Assembly (NCBI GenBank): GCA_965242785.1 | Contig: CBDETA010000003.1 | Location: forward strand, 1 to 64,000 | Length of the DNA: 64,000 nucleotides | Origin: Maricaulis sp965242785 | Lineage (GTDB): Bacteria > Pseudomonadota > Alphaproteobacteria > Caulobacterales > Maricaulaceae | Direction of reading: 5' to 3' | Shown here: positions 16,887-25,017 of the stretch, piece by piece | Position numbering within the stretch: position 1 is the first letter of the stretch | Layout: each line of letters opens with the position of its first letter | The notes under the pieces: generated by a model | Told to the model about the DNA's origin: nothing | Database searches by the model: none | The model's input: only the letters and a program-made list of their open reading frames with translations | Made by a program: the position numbers and the translations under genes

Positions 16887-18200
16887 TCAGAACCGGACGC
16901 GGGCCCCGAACTGGATCTGCCGGCCGCGCACCGAATTGGACGGGCCGAAGTCGACGGGGTCATTGTCGATGAAGAGGTCATTGCCGCTGATCGGCGTGTC
17001 CAGGCCGCGAAAGCCGTCGGCCTCGTAGAGCGCGGCCTTGGCGAACAGGCTGAACTGTTGGTTCAGCGCGGCTTCCAGGAAGACATGGACCCCGCCGCCG
17101 AACCCGCTGTCATCGGTGCTGCCCGAAATGTCGGAGGTGAAGTTGTTTCCGCTGCCGCACAGGCCGCAGACATTGGCCTGGACCGAGGAAAACTCCGCAT
17201 CGCTCTGGAAGGCGAACAGGCTGACACCCAGGCCGGCAAACAGCCATTGCGCCAGCGGATGCACATAGGTGCCGCCAACGCCGAAGGCGAAATAGTCCTG
17301 GTCGACCTGCTGCAGCGTGTGCTGGGTGATGTCATTATAGAGCGGGGTGGTGACCCAGCTCTCGGTCGTGGTCTCGAAACGGGCATAGTCGAAGAAGAGG
17401 ACGGGCAGAAAGCGCCCGCCATGATCGCCCAGCGGGTATTCCCAGCCGAACCCGCCCTTCAGGCTGAAGAAATCGACATCGCGATTGATCCGCGTATCCA
17501 GCCCGGCCGGTCCGAGGAAAATGCCGGTGGCATTGCTGGGGCCGAAATCCTGGTAGGCAATGGCCACATCCCCGCCCGATGCCGAAATGCTGCCGTCGGC
17601 GGCATCACGGCCCGACGCGCTGGTGACATGACCGAACACGCGGTCGGCGAAGAAGTCGTCCAGCGGGACGTCCAGTGTCAGGCTGCCGCCGGTGATGTTC
17701 ACCGCGTCATCGGTCTCGGCCAGGGCCCGTTCGCCGCCGCCTTCCACGATCGTGCCAAAGCCGGAGCCGGGCAGATCGGACAGGTTGATGTCGGTAAAGC
17801 CAAAACTGATGGAGGGTGTGCCGGGGCCCGAGGTGTCGCCCGGCAGACCGGGGCGGCCGTCATCGGGATAGGCCATGCCGGTGTCCAGGTCGATGATCAG
17901 GTCCTGGCCCGGCCCCACCGGCGGTACGTCGATGACGCGCTCGCCGTCCGGGGTCGTCAGCGTGATGCGGCCGCCGGTGGCAGCATCGCCGGGAAAGAGA
18001 AGAATGAAGGCGCCGTCATCATCATCCCCGTCTTCCTGGACCGGCACGGCAGTGCCGTCCGTGGTGACAAAGCTGATGCTCTGGGCAGGGATCTCGTCGG
18101 CGCCTTCGCCAACGAGCCGAACCGGCTGGCCGTAAATCGCCCAGGCTGCTCCGGTGATGATTGCAAAAACAAACGCCAACAACAGGGATACACGGAACAT
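16887..18200 (-). CDS. predicted outer-membrane beta-barrel protein
   Basis: 437 aa with an N-terminal hydrophobic export segment (FRVSLLLAFVFAIITGAAWAI). An acidic N-terminal region (EDGDDDDGAFILLFPG) is followed by a C-terminal half of alternating amphipathic strands (FFSLKGGFGWEYPL, WLFAGLGVSLFAF, GGVHVFLEAAL) that ends in a terminal Phe (FGARVRF). That is the usual beta-barrel signature. It contains a CGLCG motif in a loop. GGGGGGA precedes the ATG. It is the first gene of the operon barrel-small protein-metzincin-subtilase; transport or surface display of the proteases is one possible role. Confidence 0.75.
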   Translation of the reverse strand: MFRVSLLLAFVFAIITGAAWAIYGQPVRLVGEGADEIPAQSISFVTTDGTAVPVQEDGDDDDGAFILLFPGDAATGGRITLTTPDGERVIDVPPVGPGQDLIIDLDTGMAYPDDGRPGLPGDTSGPGTPSISFGFTDINLSDLPGSGFGTIVEGGGERALAETDDAVNITGGSLTLDVPLDDFFADRVFGHVTSASGRDAADGSISASGGDVAIAYQDFGPSNATGIFLGPAGLDTRINRDVDFFSLKGGFGWEYPLGDHGGRFLPVLFFDYARFETTTESWVTTPLYNDITQHTLQQVDQDYFAFGVGGTYVHPLAQWLFAGLGVSLFAFQSDAEFSSVQANVCGLCGSGNNFTSDISGSTDDSGFGGGVHVFLEAALNQQFSLFAKAALYEADGFRGLDTPISGNDLFIDNDPVDFGPSNSVRGRQIQFGARVRF

Positions 18201-18221
18201 GACCAGTCCCCCCGAGCGTGG

Positions 18222-18237
18222 TTAATCAATGGTAAAC
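18222..18237. promoter_or_regulatory. CtrA-like site upstream of the protease operon
   Basis: TTAATCAATGGTAAAC fits the CtrA consensus TTAA-N7-TTAAC with one mismatch (TAAAC). It lies about 20-35 bp before the start of the barrel gene. Binding is inferred from pattern only. Confidence 0.3.
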
Positions 18238-18381
18238 GTACAGTAGTGATGCCACGATTTCAATTCAGGATTTAGAATCCACCAAATCTGGTTTCCTGCG
18301 AGATTCTTCACGCCGTCGGCGCGATGTGCGCTCATCCCATGATTACTCATGTCAGCTTGCCTGTAACGGCACAAAACAAGA

Positions 18382-18405
18382 GCGGCCGAAGTTGCCTTCG
18401 GCCGC
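18382..18405 (-). terminator. terminator hairpin after the 18431-18820 gene
   Basis: Perfect 10-bp stem (GCGGCCGAAG / CTTCGGCCGC, loop TTGC) 25 bp beyond the stop. On the minus strand it is followed by TCTTGTTTTG, so it resembles an intrinsic terminator. Confidence 0.6.
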
Positions 18406-18430
18406 CCGGATCTGTTTTGCATCGGACAGG

Positions 18431-18820
18431 TCAGTTGGATGGTGAATCCATTTCGCTGCGGGCTTCAGCGCGTTCGGCGATCAGGGTGCGGGCGGCTTCG
18501 GCGCTGTCCACGATTTCGACCGTGTCAATGTGACAGCGCTGGCCGTCGACGATGAAATATTCCGTCACCGGTTGGCGGATGGTGGTTGTGGACGGAAAAC
18601 TCATGCCCAGCCGGGTGCCGAAATTCAGACCCGGGCAGGTGCGCCGAAGCGTCACGAGGTAATGCCGGCTCGCGCCGCCATTGAGCACCACGTGCTGGCG
18701 GTCGATCACATTGTATCCGTTCACATTCACAAGTCGCACGGGGTCTGCAAAGGCGGCAGTGGATGTCAGGCCGGCAGCCAGGGCCGCGGCCACAGTCAGG
18801 GTGGCAAGATGGCGTTTCAT
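18431..18820 (-). CDS. small secreted protein (DUF6491-like)
   Basis: 129 aa with a signal peptide (residues 1-25, cut after AFA). The mature part, DPVRLVNVNGYNVIDRQHVV followed by HYLVTLRRTCPGL, FGTRLGMSF and GQRCHIDTVEIVD, has two Cys and a short beta-rich layout. It looks like the DUF6491 family common in this bacterial group, but that assignment is by eye. I start at ATG 18820, with AGGGAG about 8 bp upstream, rather than the longer shadow frame to 19399. Function unknown. Confidence 0.7.
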   Translation of the reverse strand: MKRHLATLTVAAALAAGLTSTAAFADPVRLVNVNGYNVIDRQHVVLNGGASRHYLVTLRRTCPGLNFGTRLGMSFPSTTTIRQPVTEYFIVDGQRCHIDTVEIVDSAEAARTLIAERAEARSEMDSPSN

Positions 18821-18897
18821 GGTCTCAACTCCCTTGGTCCCTCGGTCCTGAAGGATACGCTCGCGCGAGGCGTCGTCAACGCACGTTTCGGTCATCG

Positions 18898-18912
18898 TTA
18901 ACGCCGGATTAG
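18898..18912. promoter_or_regulatory. CtrA-like site between the DUF6491-like and transglycosylase genes
   Basis: TTAACGCCGGATTAG matches TTAA-N7-TTAA with a single mismatch. It sits 38 bp before the transglycosylase start and 78 bp from the start of the divergent small gene. Pattern-based inference only. Confidence 0.35.
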
Positions 18913-18949
18913 CCATGCCGCGCGAGTCTGGTGAGAGATTCGCCCAGCC

Positions 18950-19786
18950 GTGATTCCGGAGGCCGTTTTGGTCAGCCCCGTCGAGACGACACAACAGGAC
19001 TTCATGACCCGCACCCTGCGCCAGGCGGCCCAGGAAACCGGGACGGATTTCAATTTCCTGCTGCAGACCGCAGCCCGGGAAAGCAATTTCGATGTCCGTG
19101 CCGAAGCGGCGACGTCCAGCGCCAGCGGCCTGTTCCAGTTCATCGAGCAGACTTGGCTGGGTGTCATGCACCGGCGCGGTGCCGAGCATGGCTATGACGA
19201 GGCCGCCGCGGCGATCACGCGCGATGCCTCGGGCCGTTACAGCGTTGCCGACCCCGTCCAGCGCCAGCGCATCCTGGACATGCGCTTTGACGCCGAAGCC
19301 TCGGCCCGCATGGCCGGAGAATTGGCTTCGGAGAATGCTGATGTCATCGAAAGCCGCATCGGGCGCGCAGTGACTCCGGGAGAGCTGTATGTTGCTCATT
19401 TTCTGGGCGCCGGAGGTGCAGCTGAACTGATTTCCGCGGCCGAGACCAATCCGGACCAGCCGGCCAACCGCATCTTTCCGGCAGCGGCGCGGGCCAACCG
19501 GTCAATCTTTTATGAGGGCGGCCAGGCGCGCTCGGTGCGTGATGTCCTGGCGGTGCTGACCCGTGAACGCCCGGCGCCCCGGATTCCCGCCGGTGCCGGC
19601 ATGTCCGATGCCGTCCAGTTTGCTGACAGCGATGTGCGCTTGCGCGGATCTGTCAGCCCGGTGCGCCAGGCCGTTGTGTCGCCGGGTTCCCACCAGGTGG
19701 GCAATGGCGAGCTGTCGCCGGCGCTGGTCGAGATCCTGGCCTCGCTGGACGCGCCGCGCGCTGCAAGCCGGGTTCGCAATTCGTAA
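18950..19786 (+). CDS. lytic transglycosylase (SLT domain) protein
   Basis: 278-aa peptidoglycan lytic transglycosylase-like protein. The SLT core covers about residues 15-90, with the catalytic Glu at about 44 (AARESNFD) and the family motif SASGLFQFIEQTW. A middle region (GELYVAHFLGAGGAAELI) matches the C-terminal part of this cell-wall enzyme type. No signal peptide is visible from the GTG start, which is unusual for a murein enzyme; export may use another route, such as the flagellar or a secretion apparatus. An alternative start is ATG 19003. A CtrA-like box lies just upstream. Confidence 0.82.
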   Translation: MIPEAVLVSPVETTQQDFMTRTLRQAAQETGTDFNFLLQTAARESNFDVRAEAATSSASGLFQFIEQTWLGVMHRRGAEHGYDEAAAAITRDASGRYSVADPVQRQRILDMRFDAEASARMAGELASENADVIESRIGRAVTPGELYVAHFLGAGGAAELISAAETNPDQPANRIFPAAARANRSIFYEGGQARSVRDVLAVLTRERPAPRIPAGAGMSDAVQFADSDVRLRGSVSPVRQAVVSPGSHQVGNGELSPALVEILASLDAPRAASRVRNS

Positions 19787-19865
19787 AGCGCCCGCACCGA
19801 AAGCAAGTTTTCGTTAAGCATGACGGGCCTAGACTTCCCGAGCCCGACAATGAGATGGACCTGTC

Positions 19866-21002
19866 ATGAGCGTCGTTGCCCTTCGTAATCGGCTGACCCA
19901 GGAAGACCTGCGCCGTCTGGTGCGAGGGGAGACCGATGAAGTGCGAGCCATGGCGGCGCGCAAGGTCTGTCATCGCATGGATGCGGCCAATCTTACCGAG
20001 GCCGAACGCCAGGCAGCGCGCGAGATTCTCGTGGTCATTGCGCAGGATGCGGCCGAGCTGGTACGCCGAGCGCTCGCCATTACCCTGCGCCAGTCACCCA
20101 ACTTGCCGCGCGAGGTTGCCACGCGCCTGGCGATGGACGTCGACACGGTCGCGGCACCGGTGCTGGAATCCTCGCCGGTTCTCAACGATGACGATTTGCT
20201 GGCAGTGCTGGCCAAGTCGACCCGGGCCAAGCGTTGCGCCGTTGCAGCCCGCCGTGAAGTGTCCGAAACGATCGTGCATTCCCTGCTCGACAGCGGCGAC
20301 GAGGCCGCTGTCGCGGTGGCAGCCGCAAATGACGGCGCGCGTTTCGACGAGGACGCCTATCAGCGTGCCTTTGCCGACTTCTGTGAAAACTCCGGCGTGA
20401 TGGACGCCTTTGTCGCCCGCTCGCACTTGCCGCTGGATGTGACCGAGGCCCTGATCTCGCACATCTCCGACACGGCGCTGCAGCGTCTGGTTTCCCGCCA
20501 CGCCCTGCCGCCGCAGCTGGCTGTCGAGTTGGCCGAGACCATGCGCGAGCGCGCCACGCTGGACCTGGTCGACCAGGCCGGTCTGGCCCACGACCCGATG
20601 CATTTCGTGCAGCAATTGCGGATGAATGCGCGGCTGACGCCGTCACTGATTTTGCGGGCGTTGCTGCGCGGGCATGTCACCTTTGTCGAACACGCCTTTG
20701 CCGAGCTGGCCGGCGTGACCCACGCCAAGGCCTGGCTGCTGGTGCATGATGCCGGTCCACTCGGCCTGCGCGCTGTCTATGACCGCACCGGCATGCCGCC
20801 CCGCCTTTATCCGGCGATCCGGGCTGCGTTCGATGTCATCCATTCCATGGAAATGCCCCACGACGAAGCTGGCCGGATCCGTTTCCGCCGGGCATTGGCC
20901 GAGCGCGCCATTACCCGTTTCCAGGGCATTCCGGAAGCCGATATCGACTATATCATGAGCCGGTTCGACGAGGGCGAGGCGGAACTGGCACAGGCCAGCT
21001 GA
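19866..21002 (+). CDS. DUF2336 domain protein (copy 1)
   Basis: 378-aa protein matching the alphaproteobacterial DUF2336 family: an all-helical, HEAT-like array of repeated two-helix units (RLVRGETDEVRAMAARKV, AARREVSETIVHSLL, LPPQLAVELAETM). It has no signal peptide or membrane segment, so it is cytoplasmic. The family has no established function. Its start is 4 bp after AC-rich sequence with no strong ribosome binding site (GACCTGTC before ATG). It ends 30 bp before a strong bidirectional hairpin. A second DUF2336 gene lies on the opposite strand at 22912-23970. Confidence 0.82.
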   Translation: MSVVALRNRLTQEDLRRLVRGETDEVRAMAARKVCHRMDAANLTEAERQAAREILVVIAQDAAELVRRALAITLRQSPNLPREVATRLAMDVDTVAAPVLESSPVLNDDDLLAVLAKSTRAKRCAVAARREVSETIVHSLLDSGDEAAVAVAAANDGARFDEDAYQRAFADFCENSGVMDAFVARSHLPLDVTEALISHISDTALQRLVSRHALPPQLAVELAETMRERATLDLVDQAGLAHDPMHFVQQLRMNARLTPSLILRALLRGHVTFVEHAFAELAGVTHAKAWLLVHDAGPLGLRAVYDRTGMPPRLYPAIRAAFDVIHSMEMPHDEAGRIRFRRALAERAITRFQGIPEADIDYIMSRFDEGEAELAQAS

Positions 21003-21031
21003 TCGCGGTTTTCAGTTTTCTCGGACACGAA

Positions 21032-21057
21032 AAAAGGGCCGCTCGCGCGGCCCTTTT
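21032..21057. terminator. bidirectional intrinsic terminator
   Basis: AAAAGGGCCGC-TCGC-GCGGCCCTTTT: an 11-bp stem including A/T ends, with U-runs on both strands. It sits between the convergent DUF2336 and Hpt genes and can serve both. Confidence 0.85.
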
Positions 21058-21078
21058 GCTGTCGCGGTCTTGTGCGGC

Positions 21079-21573
21079 TCAGTCTTCCCAGGGCTCTGCA
21101 AAGGCCAGGGACTGCTTCTCCAGCTCCTGGGCGAGCTCGGCTGCGACCGGGTCGTTGGCGTCACGGATGTTCTGGTTCAGCGCAGCACGGATCGCGCCGA
21201 CATGGGCCAAGGCCAGGGCCAGCGGGGCTTTCTGGCGTTTCTCCGGCAGGTCGATCAGCTTGGTCAGCGAGCCGGACAGGCGCGTCACGATGGGGAATTC
21301 ATAGGTCGAGCCCAGTCCGCGCAGATCATGGGCGACGATGAACAGGGCTTCGCCCTCCTCGCCCTTCAGGCCGGCAGTCTTGGCCTTGACGGCGGCGTCT
21401 TCCAGCTTCTTGACCTCTTCCTCGAGCCAGTTGCCGAAGTCGGCGCGCAAATCCTTCATGGCCTCTTCAGCCTTCTGGATCAGATGCAGATCGCCGGTGC
21501 TGATCGGACCGCCCACCTTCGCCTGCAACAGGTTGGGGACCGAAATCACTTCGACATCGTTTTGCTTGGCCAT
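21079..21573 (-). CDS. Hpt-domain histidine phosphotransfer protein
   Basis: 164-aa helical protein. The phosphoacceptor His is at about residue 82 in IVAHDLRGLGSTYEF, which matches the Hpt consensus (HxLKGxxxxxG) in variant form. The N-terminal part (LLQAKVGGPISTGDLHLIQKAEEAM) resembles a family of alphaproteobacterial Hpt proteins. GAGAGGA lies 8 bp before the ATG. The receiver gene directly upstream (14 bp away) on the same strand suggests that the pair relays phosphate, as partners or successive steps. No sensor kinase is nearby. Confidence 0.78.
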   Translation of the reverse strand: MAKQNDVEVISVPNLLQAKVGGPISTGDLHLIQKAEEAMKDLRADFGNWLEEEVKKLEDAAVKAKTAGLKGEEGEALFIVAHDLRGLGSTYEFPIVTRLSGSLTKLIDLPEKRQKAPLALALAHVGAIRAALNQNIRDANDPVAAELAQELEKQSLAFAEPWED

Positions 21574-21586
21574 GGAGTGATTCCTC

Positions 21587-22033
21587 TCAGTTCGTGCAAG
21601 CGTAGGCGGCAAAGCCGCGATGCGTGGGTTCAAGGACGGTTTCCCGGATCGCCGCCGCCAGCGCGCTGGCGGTGAAGGGCTTGACCAGGAATGCGTCGAC
21701 GCCCGCATGCCGTGCTTGGGCAATGCGGTCGGAATTGGAGTAGGCGCTGAGCATGATGACCGGGACCAGCGGGGCCGGGCTGTTGTCCCGGCGGCGCAGG
21801 GTGCGCACCAGATCAATCCCGTCGCGCGGGGCCATTTTCCAGTCGGTGATCACCAGGTCGATCGGCTGGCTTCCCAGCGCGGCAAGCGCCTTCTCGACCG
21901 TGTCGGCTTCCAGCACCCGGGCACAGCCAAACGCCGTCAGGGAGACGCGCAGCGCGCCTCTCAGGGCGGCATTGTCATCGACAAGCAGCACGCGCAGCTG
22001 GCGCATTTCCTGATGCATGTCAAAGCCTGTCAT
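21587..22033 (-). CDS. single-domain response regulator (CheY-like)
   Basis: 148-aa receiver protein: acidic pocket LRVLLVDDNAALRG, phosphoacceptor Asp in LVITDWKMAPRDG, switch Ser in IMLSAYSNSD and Lys in AFLVKPFTASAL. It has no output domain. It lies 14 bp upstream of the Hpt gene in the same operon. The start could be ATG 22033 or ATG 22018; neither has a clear ribosome binding site. A CtrA-like box is about 50 bp upstream. Confidence 0.88.
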   Translation of the reverse strand: MTGFDMHQEMRQLRVLLVDDNAALRGALRVSLTAFGCARVLEADTVEKALAALGSQPIDLVITDWKMAPRDGIDLVRTLRRRDNSPAPLVPVIMLSAYSNSDRIAQARHAGVDAFLVKPFTASALAAAIRETVLEPTHRGFAAYACTN

Positions 22034-22084
22034 CGCGAAAGGGCCGGTCCGGTGAAATCCTGCTGGAACGCTAGCTCAGCTTGC

Positions 22085-22099
22085 TTAACGCCAGCCTAA
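22085..22099 (-). promoter_or_regulatory. CtrA-like site upstream of the receiver-Hpt operon
   Basis: Read on the minus strand the bases are TTAGGCTGGCGTTAA, fitting TTAA-N7-TTAA with one mismatch, 52 bp before the receiver start. It lies between that start and the NAD kinase stop. Pattern only. Confidence 0.3.
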
Positions 22100-22105
22100 G
22101 CGGGC

Positions 22106-22870
22106 TCAGGATTCGAACTGCTCGATCAGGATCCGCTCGGCCAGATTTCGCCCGCTATCATACAGCAAAGTCATGGTGACGTCGTGGGCTTCGACGATGT
22201 CGACGCGGGCGATTTCGCGGAATTCCTGGTTGTCGGCCACGGCCGACACCGGACGCAGCCGCGGTTCCACCACCTCGAACCCCACCCGGACCTTGCGCGG
22301 AAGAAGCGCACCGCGCCAGCGGCGCGGCCGGAAAGCACTGATCGGTGTCAGGGCCAGTACCTTGGAATCAAGGGGCAAAATCGGGCCGTGGGCGGACAGG
22401 TTATAGGCCGTGGAACCGGCCGGCGTTGCCACCAGCACGCCATCGGCCTGCAGCTCGCCCATCCGGTCCTTGCCGTCGATCATGATCTTGATCTTGGCGG
22501 TCTGCCGGGTTTCCCGCAGCAGCGAGACCTCGTTGATCGCCAGCGCCTCGAAGGGCACGCAATTGACGTCTTCGCCCCAGGCCCGCAACGGGTGGATGCG
22601 CACCGCCTCGGCTGTCTCGATGCGTTCCATCAGCCCTTCCGGCCGGAACTCGTTCATCAGGAAACCGACCGAGCCGAAATTCATCCCGTAGACCCGGGCA
22701 CCTGTCTTGAGCGAGCGATGCAGCGCGTCCAGCATCAGGCCGTCGCCGCCCAGGGCGACGATCGTTTCGGCCGCGTCCAGCGGGACGGTGTCATAGAGGT
22801 CTTCCAGGCGCGCCTTGGCGGCCTTGGCTTCAGGCCTGGGACTGGCCAGGAAGGCAATCGAGGAGGTGAT
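22106..22870 (-). CDS. nadK: NAD kinase, no canonical start codon visible
   Basis: ATP-NAD kinase making NADP. The NAD-binding motif ETIVALGGDGLML, the substrate loop YGMNFGSVGFLMN, the NE-x-S motif INEVSLLRE and DGVLVATPAGSTAYNLSAHGP are all present. The conserved N-terminus (IAFLASPRPEAKAAKARL) reaches back to about 22858, but the frame has a TAG at 22880-22882 and no ATG, GTG or TTG between that stop and the GGDG motif. The first ATG (22735) lies after GGDG and cannot be the functional start. Possible starts are ATC 22870, ATT 22858 or CTG 22849, or there is a sequence error. The 5' boundary is therefore approximate. Confidence 0.85.
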   Translation of the reverse strand: MTSSIAFLASPRPEAKAAKARLEDLYDTVPLDAAETIVALGGDGLMLDALHRSLKTGARVYGMNFGSVGFLMNEFRPEGLMERIETAEAVRIHPLRAWGEDVNCVPFEALAINEVSLLRETRQTAKIKIMIDGKDRMGELQADGVLVATPAGSTAYNLSAHGPILPLDSKVLALTPISAFRPRRWRGALLPRKVRVGFEVVEPRLRPVSAVADNQEFREIARVDIVEAHDVTMTLLYDSGRNLAERILIEQFES

Positions 22871-22911
22871 GGCGCGGCTCTAGCGAAAGACTTTGCGGAA
22901 CAAGTCTTTAT

Positions 22912-23970
22912 TCAAGCCTTGCTTCCCATCTGACGCAAGACCTTCGCGGCCTTTTCGGCACCATACATGCGGAACACATTGGCGGCTGCGGCCATTGCAT
23001 CGCCCTCCAGCGCCTGATGCATGCGTCCGGAACGCTGCAACGCCTTGTGGATGATGGGATAGGCCGTGCGGTCCAGATGCGCCGCCTGACAAGCCATGGC
23101 GGCGGCCTTGACGCCGCTCATCGCCAGCGCGACGCGCCATTGCGAGGTCTTGATGCCGCACAGGCGGGCGATGGCATGGTCGAACACCGCATCTTCGCCG
23201 CGCTTGATCGCGTTGAGCGCGTACTGTCCGGTCAAGAGGCCTTCCTGCTCGACATCCGCCACCTGCTTGGCGGCGGCCTTGTCGACATCTTCCGGGGTGG
23301 CGCCCAGGGCGGCCTTGACGGTCAGGCTCTCCACCTTGGCCTTGTCCAGGCCGAAGCGGCGATAGAGTTCCTCGCGCCAGTTCTCCGGCAGCATGATGCA
23401 CAATTGCGTGGCGTACTCGGTCGACAGATCGTGGCGGCGCGCCAGAGCCTCGCGCAGCTTGGGATGGTCGCGGGCCACCGTCATGCAGATGCCCAGCGTA
23501 TTCTCGCTGATCTCGGCCGTGTCGTTGTTGGCCAGTGCGCGCAGAACCACGGCTTCTCCCGGCTTGGCCAAAGTGTCGGTGACGGCCAGGCACAGATTGG
23601 GTCGCATGGCCAGGACACGCCGGTGTTCGGTCGTGCCGTCCACGGCCAAGTCCAGCATGTCGCGCTCGGTCAGGACTTCGCTCTTCTGGATGATGGCTCC
23701 GGAAATCTCGATCGGTTCGAAGGCCAGAAAGCGGACAGCGGCGTGGGGCGCCCATTTGCACCCGGACAGCTGGGTGGCAATCGTGGTCTTTGTGGCGTCG
23801 TCCGCCGTGCTGGTCAGCGTGACCAGCAGGTCTCCGGCAATGGGTTCGGCCGTGCTCGACAGCGGTTGCGCCAGGCACAGCTCCGTGACGCCAAGTGCAA
23901 GGGCTTGGCGATTGCCCGGGTCTTTCATTCGGGCAAGGACGTTGAGAGTTTCCGCTGTATTTGCAGGCAT
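22912..23970 (-). CDS. DUF2336 domain protein (copy 2)
   Basis: 352-aa all-helical protein with the same overall plan as the DUF2336 protein at 19866-21002 (tandem two-helix units such as LVTLTSTADDATKTTIATQL, LPENWREELYRRFGL, AMSGVKAAAMACQAAHLD). Identity between the two is low by eye. It is cytoplasmic, with no signal peptide. No strong ribosome binding site precedes the ATG. It lies 41 bp upstream of the nadK region on the same strand. Function unknown; regulatory or scaffold roles would fit a cluster with Hpt and receiver proteins. Confidence 0.72.
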   Translation of the reverse strand: MPANTAETLNVLARMKDPGNRQALALGVTELCLAQPLSSTAEPIAGDLLVTLTSTADDATKTTIATQLSGCKWAPHAAVRFLAFEPIEISGAIIQKSEVLTERDMLDLAVDGTTEHRRVLAMRPNLCLAVTDTLAKPGEAVVLRALANNDTAEISENTLGICMTVARDHPKLREALARRHDLSTEYATQLCIMLPENWREELYRRFGLDKAKVESLTVKAALGATPEDVDKAAAKQVADVEQEGLLTGQYALNAIKRGEDAVFDHAIARLCGIKTSQWRVALAMSGVKAAAMACQAAHLDRTAYPIIHKALQRSGRMHQALEGDAMAAAANVFRMYGAEKAAKVLRQMGSKA

Positions 23971-24246
23971 CAGGGTCGCGGCTTATCGATTTTGGTTGGC
24001 TCGATAAAGACACGAACGCCTTGAAAACTTGTTAATTTGTGTGAGCGCAGCAGGTTGCTAGCAATATTGGCACTGATAGCGATGTCAGAATTGCATCAGT
24101 ATTTCAGTTAATCAAGAGTAGAACAAGCAAAGGGTGAGGCTCATGGGCATTCGCGCAGAGGTGGATCAATGTCGCATTGACCTTGCCACCACGAGGGCCG
24201 ATCCTTTTGTGCGTTGGCGATAAAAAAATACCCCGGGGAGGGTTTG

Positions 24247-25017
24247 ATGGACGATCAGGCACAGGTTTCGGTCAGGGATCAGGTTTCCGCCGAAGAATGG
24301 AAGGCGCGCTGCGATCTGGCAGCGCTGTACCGGCTGGTGCGCATGCATGGCTGGGACGACTTGTTTTTCACCCACATTTCGATGCGCGTGCCAGGTCCGG
24401 ACGAGCATTTCCTGCTCAATCCGTTCGGCCTGCTTTACGAGGACGTGACGGCGTCCAACCTGGTGAAGGTGGACCTGGAGGGCAATGTCCTGCCGCCCTC
24501 GCGCTATGGCATCAATCCGGCCGGCTTCACCATCCATTCGGCCATTCATGCGGCCCGGCATGACGTGGCGGTGGCGATGCACCTGCATTCCGATGCCGGT
24601 GTTGCCGTGGCGGCGCAGAAGGGCGGCCTGCGCCCGATCTCGCAGATCGCCATGAACATCATGAATGACGTGACCTATCACGGCTATGAAGGCCTAGCCC
24701 TCGAGGAAGAGGAAAAGGACCGCCTGGTCGCGGATCTCGGCGAGAAGAACCTGATGATTTTGCGCAACCACGGGACGTTGTCGGTTGGCGATCACCCGTT
24801 TAGCGCGTATGTTCGCCTCTATCTGCTGGAGCGTGCCTGCAAGATCCAGGTCATGGCCCAGTCCGGTGGCGGGGAGCTGATCGAATGGGATCAGAGCATG
24901 CAGGATCGCGTGTTCAAGCAATCCGACCAGATTGCCACCAACGAGTTCTTCAAGGAGATCGCGTGGGCGGCCGTGCTCGACCGGGTTCGGCGCGAGAGCC
25001 CCGGCTTCGAGGTCTAG
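24247..25017 (+). CDS. class II aldolase/adducin family protein
   Basis: 256-aa protein of the class II aldolase/adducin fold. Motifs are LFFTHISMRVPG, the zinc His pair in AMHLHSDAGVA and the third His in MILRNHGTLSVG, which suit a zinc-dependent aldolase or epimerase. I start at ATG 24247, with GGGGAGGG upstream; an upstream ATG at 24214 in the same frame has no ribosome binding site. The next gene starts inside its last 55 bp. Bacterial members include sugar-phosphate aldolases and adducin-like proteins, and the substrate is not clear here. Confidence 0.88.
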   Translation: MDDQAQVSVRDQVSAEEWKARCDLAALYRLVRMHGWDDLFFTHISMRVPGPDEHFLLNPFGLLYEDVTASNLVKVDLEGNVLPPSRYGINPAGFTIHSAIHAARHDVAVAMHLHSDAGVAVAAQKGGLRPISQIAMNIMNDVTYHGYEGLALEEEEKDRLVADLGEKNLMILRNHGTLSVGDHPFSAYVRLYLLERACKIQVMAQSGGGELIEWDQSMQDRVFKQSDQIATNEFFKEIAWAAVLDRVRRESPGFEV

